From NCBI RefSeq assembly GCF_018139145.2, contig NC_059475.1:9100437-9164436 (forward strand): 64,000 bases of DNA, given 5' to 3'. The position numbers were made by a program, and so were the translations under genes. Source of the DNA: Gymnogyps californianus. Lineage: Eukaryota; Chordata; Aves; Accipitriformes; Cathartidae. Below the pieces are notes generated by a model. That model saw nothing but the letters and a program-made list of their open reading frames with translations, made no database searches and was not told the origin of the DNA. Every line of letters starts with the position of its first letter. Positions within the stretch are counted from its first letter, which is position 1. Below are positions 61,401-64,000 of this stretch, in pieces.

Positions 61401-62386
61401 TCAGCTTTTCCTCCTGAAGTCTCTTACCTTCCCGCTTTCTCATTTAATATTGACCACTCCACTTTTTCATTCATTTTTTAATTTTTTTTTTAGCATCTAA
61501 TCTGATTGGCTGTGGCCAAGTTTCTAAACTCTGCATTTCACTACAAAATTCATTTCACTCTGTGGTTCGATATTGCCCGGAGTACTACAAACTGAATCTT
61601 CAAAAGACTTACTCATTAGCATACACCTTCCTCTTCTGAGCAATGCCTTCAGGTGCAGTCGCCCTCTTTTCAAGTGCGTATTCCTCATCTTTACCTCTGA
61701 GGCACATTCCTCCTGCTCATCTCAGCCTGTGTACCTTCAACCTGCAGGGAAAGCAAGACGACACCATAGTTCACCCACTGTCCCCCTGCCCCACACGATG
61801 TCCCCTTTGCGCCTACACTGTTCTGCGCAGCCAGTGCCCATTTCCCTTGTACATCGTTTTAACAAGCACGCAGCTAAAGATACAGGAATTTACTGTCTGT
61901 GCACCAGGTGGCTTAGATTCCTCTAAATACTTAAATAGTCTTTCTGTCTATTCCTTTTGCTGTTTGACTTTTGGCCTACTCAGACTCCAGGCGTGCAATG
62001 ACTTATTGATGGGGAATGCCTAAGTCTTTTGGAAAGCTCTGATATACCTATATGTATTAGACGCTCTTAGCTTGTAAAAAGAGGAATAAAAAAAAATCGC
62101 TAAAGCGCTGTGCTTTTGTATTATTTAACCTCTGTAAAGCATCCTCAGAGCGATGACCAACCTAAACCGCCGAGCACCGGCACGCAGGAGCTTGCAGCGG
62201 CAAAAGCAAGGGCTCCGGGCTGGCCCTGAGAGGAAACACGGCCACGAGCTTCCCCCGGTGACCCCCAACCCCACCGAATTCCCGCGCCCATCACCGGGGT
62301 TTATTTATCTTATATTCCCCCCCCCCCGCTGTTTAATTTTTCTGTGAGGAGAAGCGGCAGGCCGCCGCGCCCCAGCCGCGGGGGGG

Positions 62387-62474
62387 GGGGGGGGGGGAGG
62401 CGTCCGGGCGGGCGGCAGCGGCGTCACCGTACGGTGACGCCGCTGCCGCCCGCCCGGACGCCTCCCCCCCCCCC
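62387..62474. repeat. Perfect 88-bp palindrome with no spacer
   Basis: The arms are 62387-62430 and 62431-62474, centred on CCGTACGG. Each arm reads through GTCACCGTACGGTGAC, the G/C-rich middle and an 11-base G or C run. The same peptide, RPGGRQRRHRTVTPLPPART, is therefore encoded on both strands. The left G run continues to 18 bases, so the match beyond the C run is interrupted only by run length, and flanking CCGCG/CGCGG also pair. It is either a cruciform-forming site or a sequencing/assembly foldback. Confidence 0.9.
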
Positions 62475-62918
62475 GCGGCGGGGCAGGGCGGGAGAGCCGC
62501 CCTACAAATTGCTTTACAATGCGCTCCCCGTGAGGCAACCCGCCGCCTCGGGGCGGCAGCCGGGACGGGGCGGCTGAGGCGGCTGGTCGGCCTCCACCTT
62601 ATCATCGGTGACGGCCGCCCCGGAGGCCGCGGCCCACGGCGCTGCCCGCCGCTGACGCCTCTTCCCCTCAGCGGGAACAAGATGGCCCCGCCCCGGCTCC
62701 TCCAACAAAGCGCCAGCGCTTCACTTGACGCGGCCCCGCCGAGAAACCGGCCTTCCCCCCCCCCGCCCCGTCTCACCGCCCGGCCCGGCCGTCCCCGCCT
62801 TCAGCCCCCCCACACCCCGCCTCGGTGGCGGCTACCGCCCCCCGCCACGCTCCCCTCCAGCCGCCGCCGCCGCCGCGCTTCCCCGTCAGGCCGCAGCCGC
62901 CCGTTCCCAAGTCACAGA

Positions 62919-62942
62919 CCTCCTCCTCCTCCTCCTCCTCCC
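62919..62942. repeat. (CCT)n microsatellite in QSER1 5' region
   Basis: About eight perfect CCT units lie about 430 bp upstream of the QSER1 start codon, within the CpG island and probably in the 5' UTR or core promoter. Confidence 0.85.
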
Positions 62943-63371
62943 CCCGCCAGCGCTGCTGGCGGCGGCTCCGGCGGCGGCCCCCTCCGCCGCGGCCTCCCTG
63001 CCCCCCGGCCACGGAGCCGGAGCCCGTGAGCCCCAGTGCGCGCTGGCGGGGGAGGTGCATCCTGGGAAAGAGCAGCCCGACATGGGTCTCCGCCTGGCCG
63101 CCGCGCAGCCCCCGCCGCCGTCCGCAGCTCCCCTCGGCCGCCCGCCCGCCGCCCGCCGCTGAGCGGGAGGGGAGGGGAGTGGAGGCAGGGCAGGGCAGGG
63201 GGCCGGGACGCGGCGGCCTGGCCCGCGCCGGGGAGGGGGCCGCGGCGCTGCCCGCCCCGCATGAGGCAGGGGGGGGCCGCTCCCACCCGCCCCGCTCCGT
63301 CCCCGCCGCCGTCGCCCTGCGCGCAGGGCCCCAGCGGAGCCCCCGCCGCCCCGGCCCCGCGCCCTGCCCCG

Positions 63372-63487
63372 ATGATGGACAGGAACTACCCGACGACCCC
63401 CAGCTTCGCCGACCCCCTGGCCCCGGCCGCCACGCAGCCCGCCGCCTCCTGGGCCTACGAGCGGGGCGCCGGCAGCCTCAAGCCCAG
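63372..63487 (+). CDS. QSER1: QSER1 first coding exon (glutamine and serine rich 1), partial gene
   Basis: ATGATGGAC at 63372 opens a frame starting MMDRNYPTTPSFADPL and continuing AATQPAASWAYERG to SLKP plus two bases, ended by the donor CCCAG|GTGAGG (GT at 63488). The MDRNYP...FADPL...W-Y-R start is that of QSER1 and its paralogue PRR12; synteny directly after PRRG4 decides for QSER1. The second ATG (63375) has the better Kozak context (A at -3, G at +4) and may be the true start. In mammals QSER1 protects CpG-rich developmental promoters from de novo methylation together with TET1. The remaining exons lie beyond the window. Confidence 0.9.
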
Positions 63488-64000
63488 GTGAGGAGGGTCC
63501 GCCGGGGGCTGCGGCAGGAAAGGCCGGGGTCTGGGCCGGGGCCTGGCCCGAGGGCGCCCCGAGGGGAGGCGGGCGAGGAGCCCCCTCCGGCGGGGCAAGG
63601 CAGGGCGGCGGGGGGCGTCCCTGCGGCGCGGCCGGGGGCGAGCGGGGCCCAGCGGCGCGGAGCGGCGGGTGAGGCCGGGCGGGGCGGGGGGAGCGGGCGG
63701 ACGGGCCGCGTCCCGGCGGGCCTCCGCGTCTGGGGGCACGGCTGCCGAGGCGGGCAGGGGGCGGCCGGAGCGGGCTCCCCGCCGTCCCCGGGCGCCGGCG
63801 GCCCTCGGCGGCGGGGCGGGCGGTCTCCCCGCGCGGGGCGCGCCGCCGCCGCCGCTCTCCGCCCCGGAGGCTCGCGTTGGGCTGCGGCGCGGGTTCAAGA
63901 GTTCACGCGTCCCTGCCCGGCTCCGGGAGGGAAGCGGGGCTCGGGGGCGGCGGCGGCGGGAGCGCTCCGCGTGCGCGGGGCCGCGGGCACCGGCGCAGCC
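63488..64000 (+). other. QSER1: QSER1 intron 1, 5' end
   Basis: The donor GTGAGG is followed by continued CpG-island sequence with G-rich runs to the window edge. The 147-codon minus-strand frame here is compositional. Confidence 0.8.

Larger units (their letters stand above)
62150..64000 (+). promoter_or_regulatory. QSER1: QSER1 CpG-island promoter and 5' UTR
   Basis: Extremely GC- and CpG-rich DNA begins near 62150 and continues to the window edge. It contains GC boxes, a YY1-type AAGATGGC at 62679-62686, and TTCCCAGGATGC (reverse strand of about 63057-63068), which resembles the ZNF143 core. No TATA box was identified. Many long overlapping frames on both strands are a by-product of base composition. 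The transcription start is not determinable. Confidence 0.85.

Noticed and set aside
62305..63898. Many 60-150 codon frames on both strands at the QSER1 end
   Set aside because: Compositional frames in a CpG island. Only the MDRNYP frame ends at a sensible splice donor and matches a known protein.

Overview
The window is avian chromosomal DNA. It has spliced genes with consensus GT/AG sites, long AT-rich introns, CpG-island promoters, two CR1 LINE tails and two solo LTRs of a type widespread in birds. The gene order CCDC73 (minus) - PRRG4 (plus) - QSER1 (plus) is the human 11p13 order (EIF3M-CCDC73-PRRG4-QSER1), so this is a conserved syntenic block. All identifications come from reading the sequence and from family memory; no database search was possible.

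Layout. Positions 1-24.7 kb hold the 5' part of CCDC73 on the minus strand: coding exon 2 at 1688-1759, coding exon 1 with the start codon at 13191-13322, and a small CpG-rich patch at 24.57-24.74 kb that looks like its promoter and non-coding first exon. From 24.7 to 42.5 kb is intergenic DNA with one solo LTR, one CR1 tail, a GC-rich patch and an old, diverged tandem duplication. A CpG island at 42.5-43.2 kb is the PRRG4 promoter. The complete PRRG4 coding region follows in five coding exons (43758-50236; 227 residues: signal peptide, Gla domain, transmembrane helix, PPPY tail). From 51.2 to 62 kb is nominally intergenic. The last 1.9 kb is a strong CpG island that contains the first coding exon of QSER1 (63372-63487), whose intron runs off the window.

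The most unusual observation lies between PRRG4 and QSER1. The minus strand carries a series of exon-like units (57029-56851, 56645-56603, 53455-53421, 53036-52852, 52679-52627) whose splice phases agree all the way through. They would encode a 164-residue protein with a clear signal peptide, a long amphipathic helix, a hydrophobic segment and a cysteine-containing tail. Three near-perfect AAG|GTAAGT donors occur on the minus strand here within 9 kb. I do not recognise the family, and no gene is known to me at this position in human. It is a prediction, not an established gene.

Other points worth checking are a perfect 88-bp palindrome in the QSER1 CpG island (real cruciform or assembly artefact), a strong-context upstream ATG on a YY1-like site 0.7 kb before the QSER1 start, paired hairpins at 17.5 kb, and two solo LTRs with recognisable 5-bp target duplications.
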